A DNA stretch of 64,000 nt from Macrocystis pyrifera (Eukaryota; Sar; Phaeophyceae; Laminariales; Laminariaceae). The translations under genes and the position numbers were made by a program. Position 1 is the stretch's first letter. Every line of letters starts with the position of its first letter. The stretch covers positions 7,254,263-7,318,262 of the forward strand of contig JASSKH010000029.1 of NCBI GenBank assembly GCA_031763025.1. The letters are read 5' to 3'. Positions 12,641-24,004 of this stretch are shown one piece after another. A model generated the notes under the pieces. The model worked only from the letters and a program-made list of their open reading frames with translations. It searched no databases and had not been told where the DNA came from.

Positions 12641-12730
12641 ACCTTGTCTCAGAAAACTTTTGAACTGTGCTTTGTATTCTTTCGCTTGAGAGCAAGCCGC
12701 TTCGAGGTTGCCGCACAACACACCTACCAG
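12641..12730 (-). CDS. Possible exon (LCGNLEAACSQAKEYKAQFK)
   Basis: Open segment following TACCTGGTAG with a GACAAG|GTTAAC donor; composition protein-like. A 24-base candidate micro-exon (GTRAPVDV) lies at about 12588-12611 in the required phase. The plus strand is also open (KTFELCFVFFRLRASRFE), so strand is not certain and no longer gene could be built. Confidence 0.2.
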
Positions 12731-12956
12731 GTACGTCTTAGCGCCTGGATGGTTTGCTACTACAGTAGTAATCCGAGGCATTCTGCCACGCCATCCGCGC
12801 CGTAAGGAAACCCAGCGCGCACACCTTCCTCCCCCCTCCCCCCCCCCGTCTTCCTGCCTCCAACTGGAGGGTACCACTCACTGCTATTTCACCCTCGGCA
12901 CCAACACTCTGCTGTCTTACTTTCTCGATGGCCGCACTCGTGTTTCACACCTCTAA

Positions 12957-13200
12957 CAGATGATGATCTATCTGATCTGTCTACTGTGGATGATCTAGTT
13001 CCTCACCCGCCCTTGTGAGAGGTTGTGCATGATCTGCATGTATATTACAGATCCAACCCAGGAAACATGCTCTAGACCGTGCGGGTTATACGGGTCCCAC
13101 TCGGCAGCACCATGAGCTAGATCATGCAAGATCGGAAATAGACCTATCTGCCTTGAACGATCTAGATCATGATCTGTAGATGATTTGTCTGTGCGAGGTG
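12957..13200. mobile_element. MITE family 4 (GATCATGATCTG-rich)
   Basis: About 240 bp with inverted ends rich in GATGATCTATCTGATC and ATCTAGATCATGATCTGT, and internal TGAGAGGTTGTGCATGATCT and GGAAACATGCTCTAGACC. Just downstream of smpB. Confidence 0.78.
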
Positions 13201-13311
13201 TGCAGTACTTGGCGGAACTAAAATATTATACGAGTGCATTGGTCCCTCTCTGCCTCTCCCGTACCTCTCTCTAATTTGATCGCAAGCACGTCGCTACAAT
13301 CATAATATATT

Positions 13312-13429
13312 TTAGTCGTAGGCGTTTTTTGTTATTCGCTTCATATCCCGCTTCGCGTCCCGGTCCTTGATGTCCTCTCTCTTGTCCCGTACGTTCTTCC
13401 CCTGCGCCAGCGCTATCTCTACCTTCAGC
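13312..13429 (-). CDS. smpB: smpB exon 5: C-terminal strand and basic tail
   Basis: Acceptor TTCGTTTCAG at 13430. Codes [19 protein letters not shown] then [12 protein letters not shown] and a short end before TAA at 13312. This is the SmpB tail that in bacteria enters the decoding centre and mRNA path. Confidence 0.95.
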
Positions 13430-14164
13430 CTGAAACGAAGGCAATTATCGTCGCCGCCGGGGAAGGGAAGGGGTGGGGTGGTGGGATAGAGGGGTGAGGT
13501 AGTGGGGTGGGTGGGGGTGAGGAGCACTCGATATCATGCATGGCCGAAATCATATGACCATAGACCCTCGCATCCCTACTATGCCGTGACGGAGCACGTC
13601 TGGTTTTAACCGACCAGGCAGACATTTCTTGCACCACGCGCGAAGCGCCGAGAGGTGTTCGGCTGGTTGACGAAAAATCCTATGGGCTGGGTTATACAAG
13701 GTATATGTTTGCAAAACAAGAACGGAATTCCGACGATTTGGGGATAAGGAGCTCCGTCATTTGGAAAAAAAAACAACCAAAAATATGCTACTTCTATCGT
13801 AGCACGCGTCTTATAGAGCATGCTTACCGCGGGTGGGATACGCATGCTGCGGCTCTTTCACACCCTGTTGTCGGGGTAAGGATCTGTGCGAAACAGCTCT
13901 TGCACAGTGTATGATATCACAACGGCATACAGAAGTAGGATCTAGATGATCTTAGATGATCTGGATCGTGACATGGTGCGATGTGATATTGGTTGGATGG
14001 TTGAGTTGGCTCGCCTGTTATCGTCGTTGAAGAATATCTTGAGGGGCACAACGGTCATGCCCTTCTGCGCCATCTTGTCCTGCAAACGTTTGATTTCACG
14101 CTGAGGGATGGTTGTCGTGTCAAGTAGAGGTGACAGACAGACAGACAGACAGATCGACCGACCA

Positions 14165-14195
<31 letters not shown>

Positions 14196-14228
14196 CACAA
14201 ACAAACAGACAGAAACAGAAACAGACAA

Positions 14229-14267
<39 letters not shown>

Positions 14268-17200
14268 CACATAAGCCAACAGACAGAGAAACAGACAGAC
14301 ACACAAATAAACAGACAGGCAGACAGACAGACAAACAGACAGACACACCAACAAACAGATAGGCAGACAGACAGACAGACAGACACAACGGCGCAGTGAC
14401 GTAAGAGGGGCGCAACAGACACTATCCGCGTAAGAATACTCACGTTATCAAAAAAAGAACGGCGAGGGCCCACAAGTTAAGAGGAGGGGGGGGGGGGGGT
14501 GGCAGCATAAGCCGAATACCCAAGGGGTGGCAGGCCGCAACCTTTATATACGTGTGTAGAGCTGTATGGTCCGACAAGATAAGCAACAAAACGCGTACCA
14601 CGTGGACGCGCGACGTGCAGGCGCGAATCGTTGATTTCTCTCGAGGCGGCTAGGAGCAATCAATAATCGAGAGCAGCAGCAGCGGCAGCAGCAGCAACAG
14701 CAGCAGCAACAGCAGCAGCGGCATGGAGCTAACCAAAGATGCCGCCTTAGGGGAGACAGCGATTTGACCCCCGTGTTTGACCTTAACCCTACACAATATC
14801 TACCAGGCTCATAACAGTTAGGCATGGGAATGGATTCGTTTTAGACGTAAATAAATGTCCAGTCTATTCGAGAATCCCTTCAAAAAAAATCGAAAGAGCA
14901 TATTTAGAAAATAGTCTATCACCACTATATTTACTTAGTGTTATACCACATTCATGTGTAGCACCGAGCACCTGATTTCTCGACACAGGAAACGAATTGG
15001 ATGATAGCGTTCGACAGACACCTCCCAACAATGGAGAATGATCGACTGACTGGGTGTGCTTTTATCTGCAGAATTTGTTCCGTCAATTTTGGTGGAAATG
15101 TGCGGGAAAATTCTATTTTTCAGGTTGTATTGGTATCTTTCTGTCGAGGGAAGATCTATTCAAACACTACTAGAAAATCTAAACCAGTCAACCGATGCGT
15201 CAGGACTTTGCGCACACAGGAATGAAATCCGCGCCTGAATCCGACAAGTAGCCGGCAAGAAATCTGGTGCACGAATTGACCCTCTTTTGATGAGTCAAAT
15301 GTTGTTGGGAAATTCGACAAACAAATATCCCGAGATAAAAACAAAGGACGTCCAGTCTTCATGGTATCGGGCAAACGGTGCCAGACATGAAAGCGGCCGC
15401 ACGCCGAGCGATCGCCATCACACCCGGTGTCATCGCAGCAGGGAAGACCATCTGTGATCGGGCCTTGATGCAGCAGGAAGCGAGGTACCCCTACTGTAGG
15501 GTTCAGATGCGAACGCATCGCCATTGTTGTCTCACTTGAGAAACGATCGAGTGAAAATACTCTACGGCACCACCCTGTCCGGATATATAGGAATGGTTTA
15601 ATTATAAATATGAACATAATGTGTTCTTTACATTTCCGGACAGAGTGGTAGGTACGTACGAGTACATACAGCAGCACCACGCAGATTTCAGGCGCGTGGT
15701 GAATGTAGCCTTGGCCGCAAGGCTCAAGCCTAGCTGCACGCACAGCAACAACTTGACCGTGAGCTGAAGGTGGGGCGCGCTTCCACGGAGGTGCAGGCAG
15801 CGCCGTCGAAATCCCGGTCTCGGCGAAGTGCAGTATAGCAACACGCCGCCGATTGTCGATGCTGTGTGTGGGGATGTCCTTGTTTACACGTGCCCAACAG
15901 CAGTAAACCAGGACCACATACTGCGACTTGATCTGTACAAGATGCGTTTTACAGGGGGGGGCAGCTTTCTCGTGCTGCTGGTCTCCAATCCCAAATCCCC
16001 CCCAGGAACGTGCGATTCCTTCACGCTCACGCGTCCATGTCTACGCTGCTGCTCTACGCTCTGGGGTTGGTTGTGCGCTGTCCTGCAGCACGTGTCGTGC
16101 AAAAAGCAAGGCTGACTTTTTTCAGCTACAGCTCAACCCCACAACATCGATGCGGGCACTGCCTTTTATTTTATTTTTGAGAGGCAGCATCATAGAACGA
16201 ATTTTTATGTGGCGAAAGTTTTTTTTTTTTTTTTTCTCAATCACGGATTGGTTAATTTCCTAAAGATTTTTTTCCCCCAGATAACGACCATGTGACATCC
16301 TTTGATTTTTTTTTTACGTACTAAAACGAATCCATTCCCACTCCTAACAGTGCGCGACAGCAGGTAACAATCTCCTATTTTGGCTGTGGCTCGCGACGTG
16401 TTGTGGTGTCAACGTTGAGCACAGGCTTTTACTAAATACTACCAGTAGTATATAGTAATTAGCGTGGCGTCCTTGCTGAGCACAAACGCGTACCAGGTAC
16501 CCGGTAACTGTAATGTACTAAATTATAGAAAAATTCAAGCCTGAAGGTATTATCTACCAAACCCTTAACACACGTCGCCTACTGTAGTCGAATGAACCTT
16601 TTCGGAATGCATACATGTCACAGGGACGGAAAAAAATGGCAAGTAAAAAGCGTCGTCTTACTAGCCGTCTACGAGCGACGCTGCACCCGTGTCGCGCGAC
16701 TCCTTGCACTGTTCCGTATGCCCGGACACCCGAGTTGTCGCCCCCCCCTGCCAAACAGTGGCCGATGCCGTCATTGCCTATCTTCGCCACCAATTTTTCC
16801 CAAACAAATCCCAAATTGGTACCAGGTACGTAAAAGAGGCCTTAACCCTGTTCAGGATTGCAGTCCCGTTTTGGGGACGAAACACTAAAATTATCAGTAG
16901 TTTTGGGCCAAAAACGGCATTGCAGGGACGCGAGGGCCTGTGGTCTAACGACTACGGCCATGAATGATAATGAGTACCCCCCCCCCCCCCCCCCCCCCGC
17001 TAACTCCGCACAAGGGGATGCAGTTACTAGCCCTTTCAGTACTGCACCATACACGTACCTAAATACGACTCTAACCCCCAAGTGTTTTGTCCGCACAACG
17101 GGACGGCAGTTCTAAAGGGGTTGGTTATGAGGGCGATCGCGTTTTCGTCCGAAGGATCGCTTGCCTTGTGGAGGAGAAGCCTTCGCGGTCGCTTGGGCTC

Positions 17201-20200
17201 GTGCTGGTAGAACCGGTTGGATGCTGCGCACTCCGCAATGTGAACCCCGTGCAGGAAGCACTGTCCATTTTTAGCCTAAAAGGGGTTTGCACCCAGGCGT
17301 TGAATTGCATATAGAGGAGGGGGGGGGGGGGGGTACTCATATCATGTATGGTCGTGTTCGTACGACCATAGACCCTCGCATTGCGTCCCTACAATGTCGG
17401 GACGGAGCACGCCGGGTTTTCACCGACCAGGCAGATATTTGTTTGCACCAAGCGCGCGCAGCGAAAGTGAGGTTTACGGGCGAGTCTCATGAAGAGCGAG
17501 CTGCATCCTACTAAGAAATTCTTTTGAGGTGGGTTTCGGCATCTTGTGAGGCATACGTTCTTGCATATATATGGCTGACAGCGTCGAATTGTTCTATTTA
17601 ATTTTTCCGGTGTGGCCACTTCGGGGAGAGCGGGGGGGGGGGGGGGGGGGGTACTCATTTGTTGCTTGCCATAAGTCATTTGACCATTGACCACGCATCC
17701 CTTTCGAGACGGGGGGGGTTGCATGGTTCCAGTCTTGAGGACACGAGGGAAGATAATATTTCGTACCAATCTGTCCCAAAATATAACGAGATTTTATATT
17801 GAATATTTATATGCAAAGGGTTCTTATATTTTAGTGCTTAGTGGTCGTTTTTTCCACCCGTGTTGGTCCGGATTTTAAGCGATCTCTCCCGTCTCCCATG
17901 GTAATTCCCGCGATTGTGGTTATGACGAAATTTCAGCAAGTACTGAACAAAAAAAAAAACCATCAACCCTTTTAGGACTACACTCTCCTCCGGTGTGGGG
18001 ACAAAACACTTGCAATTAGACTAAAAATTAGGTACATGTGCACTGGATCAGTAAAAGGGTAAAACTCGACCCATATTACGGAAGGGGAGGGGCGTGACGG
18101 AAAAATCGGGGCGATGCCCGCGTTGCTATACGCCACGTGATCTCTCGAGCTTCCCACGACGTCCGAATTATACTGCTATACGACGAATTGCTAAACGTTG
18201 TGCATACGTATTGCACGCGAAACAATACCTGTGCAAAGCCTTCATCCATGTTGATCTTGGACAATCGGCAAGATTTTACCTCCGACCCTACCAGCTCGAT
18301 ACCAGCCTCGAACCTATCCATGATCTCATAATTTCGCCTCGCTTTCCTAGAAAGAGCACGGGCCGAGACAGTGCGTCGCGGTTGGTGCACGGGCGGAGTA
18401 GCGGGGGGTGACATCATAAACACGCCCCCCGAAAGTGGGAGGAGAAGGAGGAGGAGCAGTATAGATAGAAGTTGTATTGCGGGGGTGCGCGGGTGAGAGC
18501 AGGGTTTGAGCAGTGGCTCTGTTTCCCTTTCTTCGCGATTTAGGCAACAAGTCGCGGGCATTTTCTGCGGTGCAGCAACAATCGCGAACACGACCACCCC
18601 CACCCCCACTACTACCACCACCACCACCACCACCACCACCACACCCATCACCACCACCAACAGCAGCATCAATACCACCACCGCCAACACCAACATCGCC
18701 AACAACGTCAGCACCACCATCACTACCACCATCACCACCACCACCACTACCACCAACATCAACACCGACACCAACACGATACCACCAACATCATCCACCT
18801 CCACCGCCATCGCTGCAACAGCCACGACCCCCATGACGACGACAACGTCCACCGCCACCACCGTCAACACCGCCAACACCACCACCACCACCACCATCAC
18901 CACCATCACCACCAACGCCACCACCACCGCCTACACCACTACCACCAACGCCACCATTAACCACCAACACCATCACCGACACCACCAACACCAGCACCAC
19001 CGCTGTTCCATTCGCAAAGCCACGTCGGGAAGAGAGCGTATGCCCAGCCGCCAGTTTAGGCGTTTCTAATCTCGCCTCCGAGTATCAACCACGGCCTATC
19101 ATGAGGGCAGGGGGGGGCGGGGCGGGGCGCGCTCGGGAGGGGGGAGGGGCGTACCCATTGTCACGCATGGTCGTACTTGTATTACGGTAGACCCTCGCCT
19201 CTCTACCATGCCGGGACGGAGCACGTCGGCTATTGATCGACCAGGCAGAGATTGCTTGCACCAAGCGCGAAGCGAAAAGTGCGGTGTTCAGCGAGTCGCA
19301 TGAAGGGGGAACTGTATCCTACTAAGAACTGCCTGTGAGGCGGGCGTTCTTGCATTGGATGACAGCTGGATGGCAGCGTTGAACGAATCGAGGCGGAGGG
19401 GCTTGCCCGGGGTATCAATGACGTCATTATGCAAAAGCCGCAACGACGGTGATTATTTTTCGTTTTGCGTCGCAATGGATGCTGGTCCTGTAAACGGGCT
19501 TTTCTTTCTCTGCAGGCTTTGTATCGGCGTGATAACGCCTCCGGAAAAATGAGCACACCTGCGTGGCGCTGCGTTGGCAGTAGCTATCAAGAGTAATATT
19601 ACAATCGAAGCTGGGTTTGCAGCTGCTGCAAGTCAGAGCGCAGCAGTGCGTCGGGTATATACCTATCATAAATATTGGAACCGGCTACCATGCAGAGGGA
19701 GCCCCCGGCTGACTTTCTTAGGTTTGTTTTTTGCGGGTACGTGCATAAGTAGACTCCTTGAGCCTTGTCGCGTAACCACGTGCTTGATATCAATAACAAC
19801 TAACTGCTGCTCTACGTACAGTAGCTACAGTAGCCGTATAGCCCCTGGAAACAGTTATTACAGTTGAACCTGTGGTCGTCAGGGGACATCCGGGGTACAT
19901 CCCCGGGTTTCGTAGGTGGATACGGATACTTGGGTGTAACGGATGCTGTTACTTGCTGCTGTGTACAGAACATCGCCCACAGCAGTCAGTCCTTTTCTCT
20001 TGTTTTACGTCCTCTGTCGGACTGGGCTCTTGTCTGTCACTCTAGTTTGGTGTCTATCTTTCGTTCGTGCATACCTGGTAGTGGCTACTGGTGCACCGGT
20101 ATCGAGTATTACAGCCTCTGCGATTTGCAGTATCTACCGTATCAACACGCGAGATAACACAGCTCCTCGGACGATTTTCGGTCTTCTCGAGAACGGGGAA

Positions 20201-22254
20201 ATACCGTAAATGCCGAGCGACGCGTCTATACGTACGTTTTTGCTTTTGGTGGACTGGATATCCTGTTATTTTATGCTGGTATTGCTTTTGGTTTTGGATA
20301 CCCACGATATACACTTCACCTTTGTCAGATGGCAAACGAAATAATAACAAGGAAAAATCTCGACTCGACGAGATCTTTCCAAGGCCACCATGTCCGTCGT
20401 GTACGCCCCAGCAGAGGGTGTGTTATCTTGCGTGTACATGGCGGCATATACCAGGCACTATTCCTCCTTTCAAAGGAGCGCATGGAGTGGCTGATGTATA
20501 GAACTACTTGCAGATATCTCACTCTCTGAGTGTGATCGGTTGGTACATCCCTGGTCTCTCAGAGCTCCCACTTGGACATCGCCTCCTTTGATTACTTGCC
20601 GGACCTTTCCAGCGGTTCTTTGTTTTCTCCATTTTTCTTGGCACTTTCAGTCCTTTTTTTTTCCTTTTTTCTTCTTTCGTTTCGTGTACTCCGAGAGCGG
20701 CACCGCGGGCGAGCGCGGCGCCGTCGCGGGTGAGCGCGGTCGCTGATTTCGTGGCTAGGCGTCGCGTGTGCCTCGAGACACGAGGGAAGCATGAATGGGC
20801 TCTGTCTGGCTTCTATCTGTAGAATTATATTGAGTACCAGGTATGTAAGAGTCTTTAAGGGTCGTTCGGGATTGCAAAATAACATTCAAGCCGTGCTTAT
20901 TTTCGCGACCAAGCTGAAGTTCACAGAGAGAGCTACGCAGTCTGAGCACCAACATTGTCGAGCTGGCGAACGACGGCCACGGTGAGCACCGGGATTCACG
21001 TGAGGCGGGTTCACTGTGGCAGAGAGGGAGGAAAGCTTTACCCGGACCGAATCGGTGGCGAGATGGTTGCGAGAGGGGCGTGCGGCGTACGAGGCTGAGA
21101 GAGAAGCTCTGCTGTTCGATTTTTTTCTTTATTTCTTTTTGACCGGTGTAAGGTGTTCCGATCAGGCAGGAAGTTATTACACGAGAGGGGACGGGGATTT
21201 TTTTCTTTCCGAAATTTTCGGTTTCATTTTCATTATTGTTTTCGCGGTGCTGCTCTGCCGTGCTGTGCTTTCTCTTTCGTACGTACGAGTGCAGACATAC
21301 AGCATATCAAAAGAAGAAAATAAATACCCTACATGCATGTACGTACGACATGTGAGCGAGCGTAGCGGTGGAACCGCCCGCGACGCGAAGAGTATGTGGC
21401 GTCCGAGCTGTTTTCTCCAGAAGCACGGCGGCGGGACTCTTGCATTATCAAGTCGCCAGTATGCAACTACAATAATAAAAAAAAACTTATTCAATCATGG
21501 ACCTCTGTCCGCTTCGCATAGTTTGATGTACTTTTCCTTCCTGAGCGAGCGTAGCGGGCGGCGTAGGCTGCCCGCGGAGCGAAGCGCCCTGTACAACCTA
21601 CTGTAATTCCAAGTAGGTTGTCCCCCCGAAACGTCGGTGCAGCTCCAAATAGAGGACAGCCGCACAACCAAAAGTTGACAGATGTACTGCTGCTCTGATC
21701 GTGCTGTTACCGTTATCTTATCACCTTTACAATTTTGGCCCACATCAGCAGTCATAGGAGTGAGGCGAATGCTCGTATATACGTACTAACACGTACAGCG
21801 TGTGCAGTCTACCACCGTGGACCTGTTAGCGTAAAGAGCATGCTCTCATGCTCTCGTACTCGTACACAAGAGGGACCCACTTGTTGTTCGCGATGACCTT
21901 GTACGGCCCCTTCCCTTTCTTAGCGGGAGGGTCCAGCATCCGCATCCCGTCCGCTGCTCCTCCGCCTCTGCGGTAGCTGCTGGCGCGACCCCCGCCCTCG
22001 TGACCCACACCTCCCGAAAACGAACTGTATGGTGTCCTAACAGCAGAGTGCTCCCCTCCCCCCCCCCAGGGTTGAACGAGAAACATGCTACTCGTCACAC
22101 TGCCGCCGCCGCTGCTGCTGCTGCTGCTGCTGCAGCTAACGCACGAGGACACGAATGCGAAGCCCTCTGCGCTCGAGAACATGACGCTCAATGCCACCAA
22201 TAACAGGAGGTATATCGGCAAGAATCCTAATCGCAAAAAGGTGTCACCCATCAT
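13312..22254 (-). CDS. smpB: Plastid-targeted SsrA (tmRNA)-binding protein SmpB, five exons
   Basis: SmpB binds tmRNA and delivers it to stalled ribosomes for trans-translation; here it should act in the plastid stroma. I assembled five exons: 22254-21881, 18346-18229, 17275-17165, 14100-14015 and 13429-13312, giving 268 codons. All junction phases match (2, 0, 0, 2). Family motifs appear in order: [74 protein letters not shown], then the basic tail [13 protein letters not shown]. The first ~100 residues are extra relative to bacterial SmpB (about 160 aa): a hydrophobic signal peptide (MMGDTF...[11 protein letters not shown]), AEGFAF, then a Ser/Gly-rich stretch, as in bipartite plastid presequences. 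Start chosen at 22254 because the signal peptide follows directly; an in-frame ATG lies at 22326. The tmRNA itself is presumably plastid-encoded (inference). Confidence 0.93.
13500..13672 (-). repeat. Partial family A copy in smpB intron 4
   Basis: GGAGCACTCGATATCATGCA through the GACGGAGCACGTCTGG block to GCGAAGCGCCGAGAGG. Sister fragments: 11405-11512, 19135-19400, 37025-37205 and 57448-57545. Confidence 0.65.
14015..14100 (-). CDS. smpB: smpB exon 4: REIKRLQDK to FFNDDN
   Basis: Acceptor CCCTCAG at 14101, preceded on the minus strand by a CTGT-rich tract that is the reverse of the CAGACA repeat. Codes [20 protein letters not shown] then KIFFNDDN, the family motif GxTxVPLxxYF. Ends AACAG|GCGAGC, a second GC donor in phase 2. 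Confidence 0.94.
14101..17164 (-). other. smpB intron 3 (3.1 kb), GC-AG type
   Basis: Starts GCAAGC and ends CCCTCAG. It contains the CAGACA microsatellite (14131-14392), a CAG/GCA tract (14670-14722), a fragment of MITE family 2 (16838-16925) and a poly(C) tract at 16978-16998. No convincing exon was seen in it. Confidence 0.75.
14131..14392 (+). repeat. CAGACA-type microsatellite, ~260 bases
   Basis: Imperfect (CAGA)n/(CAAA) tract. On the minus strand it is CTGT-rich and lies just upstream of the smpB exon 4 acceptor, where it acts as an unusually long pyrimidine-rich region. Confidence 0.88.
17165..17275 (-). CDS. smpB: smpB exon 3: central strand and RPRRLLLHK motif
   Basis: Acceptor CCTTTTTAG type at 17276; exon of 37 whole codons containing [13 protein letters not shown] and RPRRLLLHK, matching the family pattern of HxxHI..., then RPRKLLLH. 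The exon ends AAG|GCAAGC, a GC donor, and joins in phase 0 to exon 4 to give LLLHK-REIKRLQ, exactly the family order. Confidence 0.93.
17320..17612 (-). repeat. Family A copy, minus orientation, in smpB intron 2/3 region
   Basis: G run at about 17320-17332, then CATGTATGGTCGTGTTCGTA and the usual blocks up to GGTGTGGCCACTTCGG. It is followed at once by a family B copy in the same orientation. Located in smpB intron 2. Confidence 0.75.
17632..17722 (-). repeat. Family B copy, minus orientation
   Basis: G run (17632-17650), then TACTCATTTGTTGCTTGCCA, TTGACCATTGACCACGCATC and CCTTTCGAGACGG. Matches other family B copies in reverse complement. Confidence 0.75.
18229..18346 (-). CDS. smpB: smpB exon 2: conserved SmpB core
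   Basis: Acceptor CTTTCTAG at 18347, donor CAG|GTATTG at 18228. Codes [20 protein letters not shown] followed by [10 protein letters not shown] and DEGFAQ, the most conserved block of SmpB. A 118-base exon, one base plus 39 codons. Confidence 0.95.
18590..19010 (+). repeat. ACC/CCA trinucleotide tract, ~420 bases
   Basis: Degenerate (ACC)n with CAA, ATC and GCC variants. Open in most frames by composition. In smpB intron 1. Confidence 0.85.
20926..21170 (+). CDS. Possible plus-strand gene fragment inside smpB intron 1
   Basis: Two open segments fit together: about 20928-20980 ([18 protein letters not shown]) after TTCACAG and ending ACG|GTGAGC, and from about 21022 ([20 protein letters not shown], then [11 protein letters not shown]) after GTGGCAG. 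Phases agree, but the implied intron is only about 40 bases. Composition is strongly protein-like. It would lie opposite smpB, inside its 3.5 kb intron. Confidence 0.33.
21881..22254 (-). CDS. smpB: smpB exon 1: targeting presequence and SmpB N-terminus
   Basis: Codes the signal peptide, the AEGFAF cleavage zone, a Ser/Gly/Arg-rich transit-like region and the first conserved SmpB residues (GPYKVIANN). The donor is AA|GTGGGT at 21880, leaving two bases of a Lys codon that exon 2 completes. The open frame runs on past the donor to 21826 without SmpB similarity, so it is read as intron. Confidence 0.88.
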
Positions 22255-23283
22255 AGTGGCTGCCTTCTTCCCTGATGTCGTGTCACCTGGCCTGAGGAGG
22301 CAATGGGCGTTGCCTGCTGCTGGCATCCCGTACTAGTTCCCGTCCCCCGTACGCGAGATACGAGTGAGATGCGGCGCAAACTCAACCAGGGAGTTTTAAT
22401 AGTATGGATGCTTGTTTGTACTGGGATATATTTCTTGTCGAACCGTTTTTATCTACCCCGCACGTCCCGTCTTGGTACCTGGTACGATTGTGCTGCCGCT
22501 GATCGCGTTGGTGGTGGCTGTGATGCTTGTGGGTCGTGGGTCGCGAGGTCCAGTAGCGCTTATTCGAGATTTTGTCTGATTGGCTTAGGGTCACAGGATT
22601 ATTAGGGTTGCTCTGATGGGAATAGGGTTAGTTATAGTCGTCCGGAACACGTGTGTGTCAGCCATTTTCCCGAATAATACCTAAAACCTCGCGAGGTCCA
22701 CCGCCGATCGTCCATCGTCCATCGTGCATCGTGCATCGTACATCGTACATTGCAACACGTACATCGTTTGACAAATATCGCACACGACTCACACCCACCC
22801 ATGGAAACAAAAAAATGACAAGCGGGCCTTTGGTCGTTATTAGCACACAAATTATATACCAGATAAAGTACCAAATATACCTCGTACTGATACCTGTATG
22901 ACTTTTTTGGCTGGTTTTACGTGCATTTGGATGCCTTTTTTTACAAGTATGACAAGCAAGAGTATAGCCGGCGTCCCCGGTGGCTTGGTAGGTAGGTGGT
23001 CCGCGAGCCTATCAAGATCAATTTCGTGAGTTCGAGTCTCACCGAGTGCATGCTCATAGGGACTTTTTCTTGCATAAAATTGATTAGCGGAAAGCGCGAG
23101 AGCGTGAGTTAGCTGTACATTCGATGAAAATCGACGAGCAGTGGGAATGCTGAACCCTATGCGCGATAAAAAAAAAAAGGCACGTACCGGGGGGGAGAAG
23201 GGACGACACCTGTGACCACGGCTTGTCCAGAAGATCGTCGAGGGTAAAACCTCCTACGAGTGGGCTGGAAAGTAAAAGTGATG

Positions 23284-23320
<37 letters not shown>

Positions 23321-23500
23321 GATGTACCAGGTGTGTCGACATTGAGATTCACCAAACACATACATATATCACAGCGGTAACGTCAAGACTTGCTGCAACC
23401 TTTACTGGGAGTACCGATCAACAGGATGACATGTATCATACAAATTTTCCAGGGCTTTTCGCGGGTCAGATCAAATCTCACGGGTCGGGTCGGGTCGGGT
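22255..23500. other. Upstream of smpB
   Basis: Candidate promoter side of smpB. CATCGTCCATCGTGCATCGT tandem words at 22705-22760, a tRNA-like segment, and an A36-type run at 23287-23318. No other gene seen. Confidence 0.4.
22976..23046 (+). repeat. tRNA-like segment (A and B box)
   Basis: GGTGGCTTGGTAGG resembles an A box, and GTGAGTTCGAGTCTCAC forms a T-arm with a 5-bp stem. The acceptor ends do not pair, so this is probably a tRNA-derived SINE head, not a tRNA gene. Confidence 0.4.
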
Positions 23501-23790
23501 CGGATCGGGTCACCCGACCCGCGAAATTTTGAAAGTCTCTTGACCCAACCCGACCCGACCAGCGAGATTAAAAAAGTTGTTGACCCGACCCCCCCCCGAC
23601 CCGAGAGATTTGAAAATATCCTGGCCCGACCCGACCCGACCCGCGAGATTTCAAAACCTCCTGACCCGGCCCGACCCGACCCGCCACCTTCGGATTGACC
23701 AGCGTGAAACATGGGTTTCATGCGGGTCGGGTCACCTTGACCCGCGAGACTATTTATCTTGACCCGCAGGTCCGACCTGCGCATCCGGCC
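23460..23790 (+). repeat. GACCC array with ~45-base units
   Basis: Runs of GACCC alternate with CGCGAGATTTGAAAA-like spacers several times. Opens with GGGCTTTTCGCGGGTCAG, like the copies at 5.0 and 51.0 kb. Confidence 0.75.
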
Positions 23791-24004
23791 CGTGGGTCGA
23801 CACTTCAAAAACAACTTAATATTCATTTTTGTGCCCACAAGCGATATGTGGCCTGGCTGTAGCGGGCATAAATCGATGCGGGCATGCGTATATGGATTTG
23901 GCAGTGTTAGTGTTTTAATGTTTTTGAACAAGATACCAAAGCAGCATTATTGAGTATTTGTTCGAGAAAAGCCTTTGGGTAAGAGAGCGGGAAGTGTTTT
24001 GAGT

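Larger units (their letters stand above)
18347..21880 (-). other. smpB intron 1 (3.5 kb), repeat-rich
   Basis: GT-AG intron (GTGGGT...TTTCTAG). It holds an ACC/CCA-rich trinucleotide tract (18590-19010), a reverse-oriented family A fragment (about 19135-19400), the palindrome TACCTGGTA, and a plus-strand coding candidate near 20.9-21.2 kb described separately. Confidence 0.8.

Noticed and set aside
13942-14473. Cys/Val/Ser-rich and Gln/Thr/Asp-rich frames over the CAGACA repeat
   Set aside because: Microsatellite translated in six frames; only the short piece at 14015-14100 is real (smpB exon 4).
15156-15917. 253-codon minus frame in smpB intron 3
   Set aside because: No similarity to SmpB at the point where it would interrupt the exon 3 to exon 4 junction, and no splice pair fits its phase; retained as intron.
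18076-18927. Continuous 283-codon minus frame starting in the ACC tract
   Set aside because: Only its downstream part (18346-18229) is coding. The Val-rich upstream half is the trinucleotide repeat, and smpB exon 1 at 22 kb supplies the true N-terminus in phase.
22970-23050. A tRNA gene
   Set aside because: The T-arm is convincing but the acceptor stem does not pair and the anticodon arm is not clear; kept only as a tRNA-like repeat.
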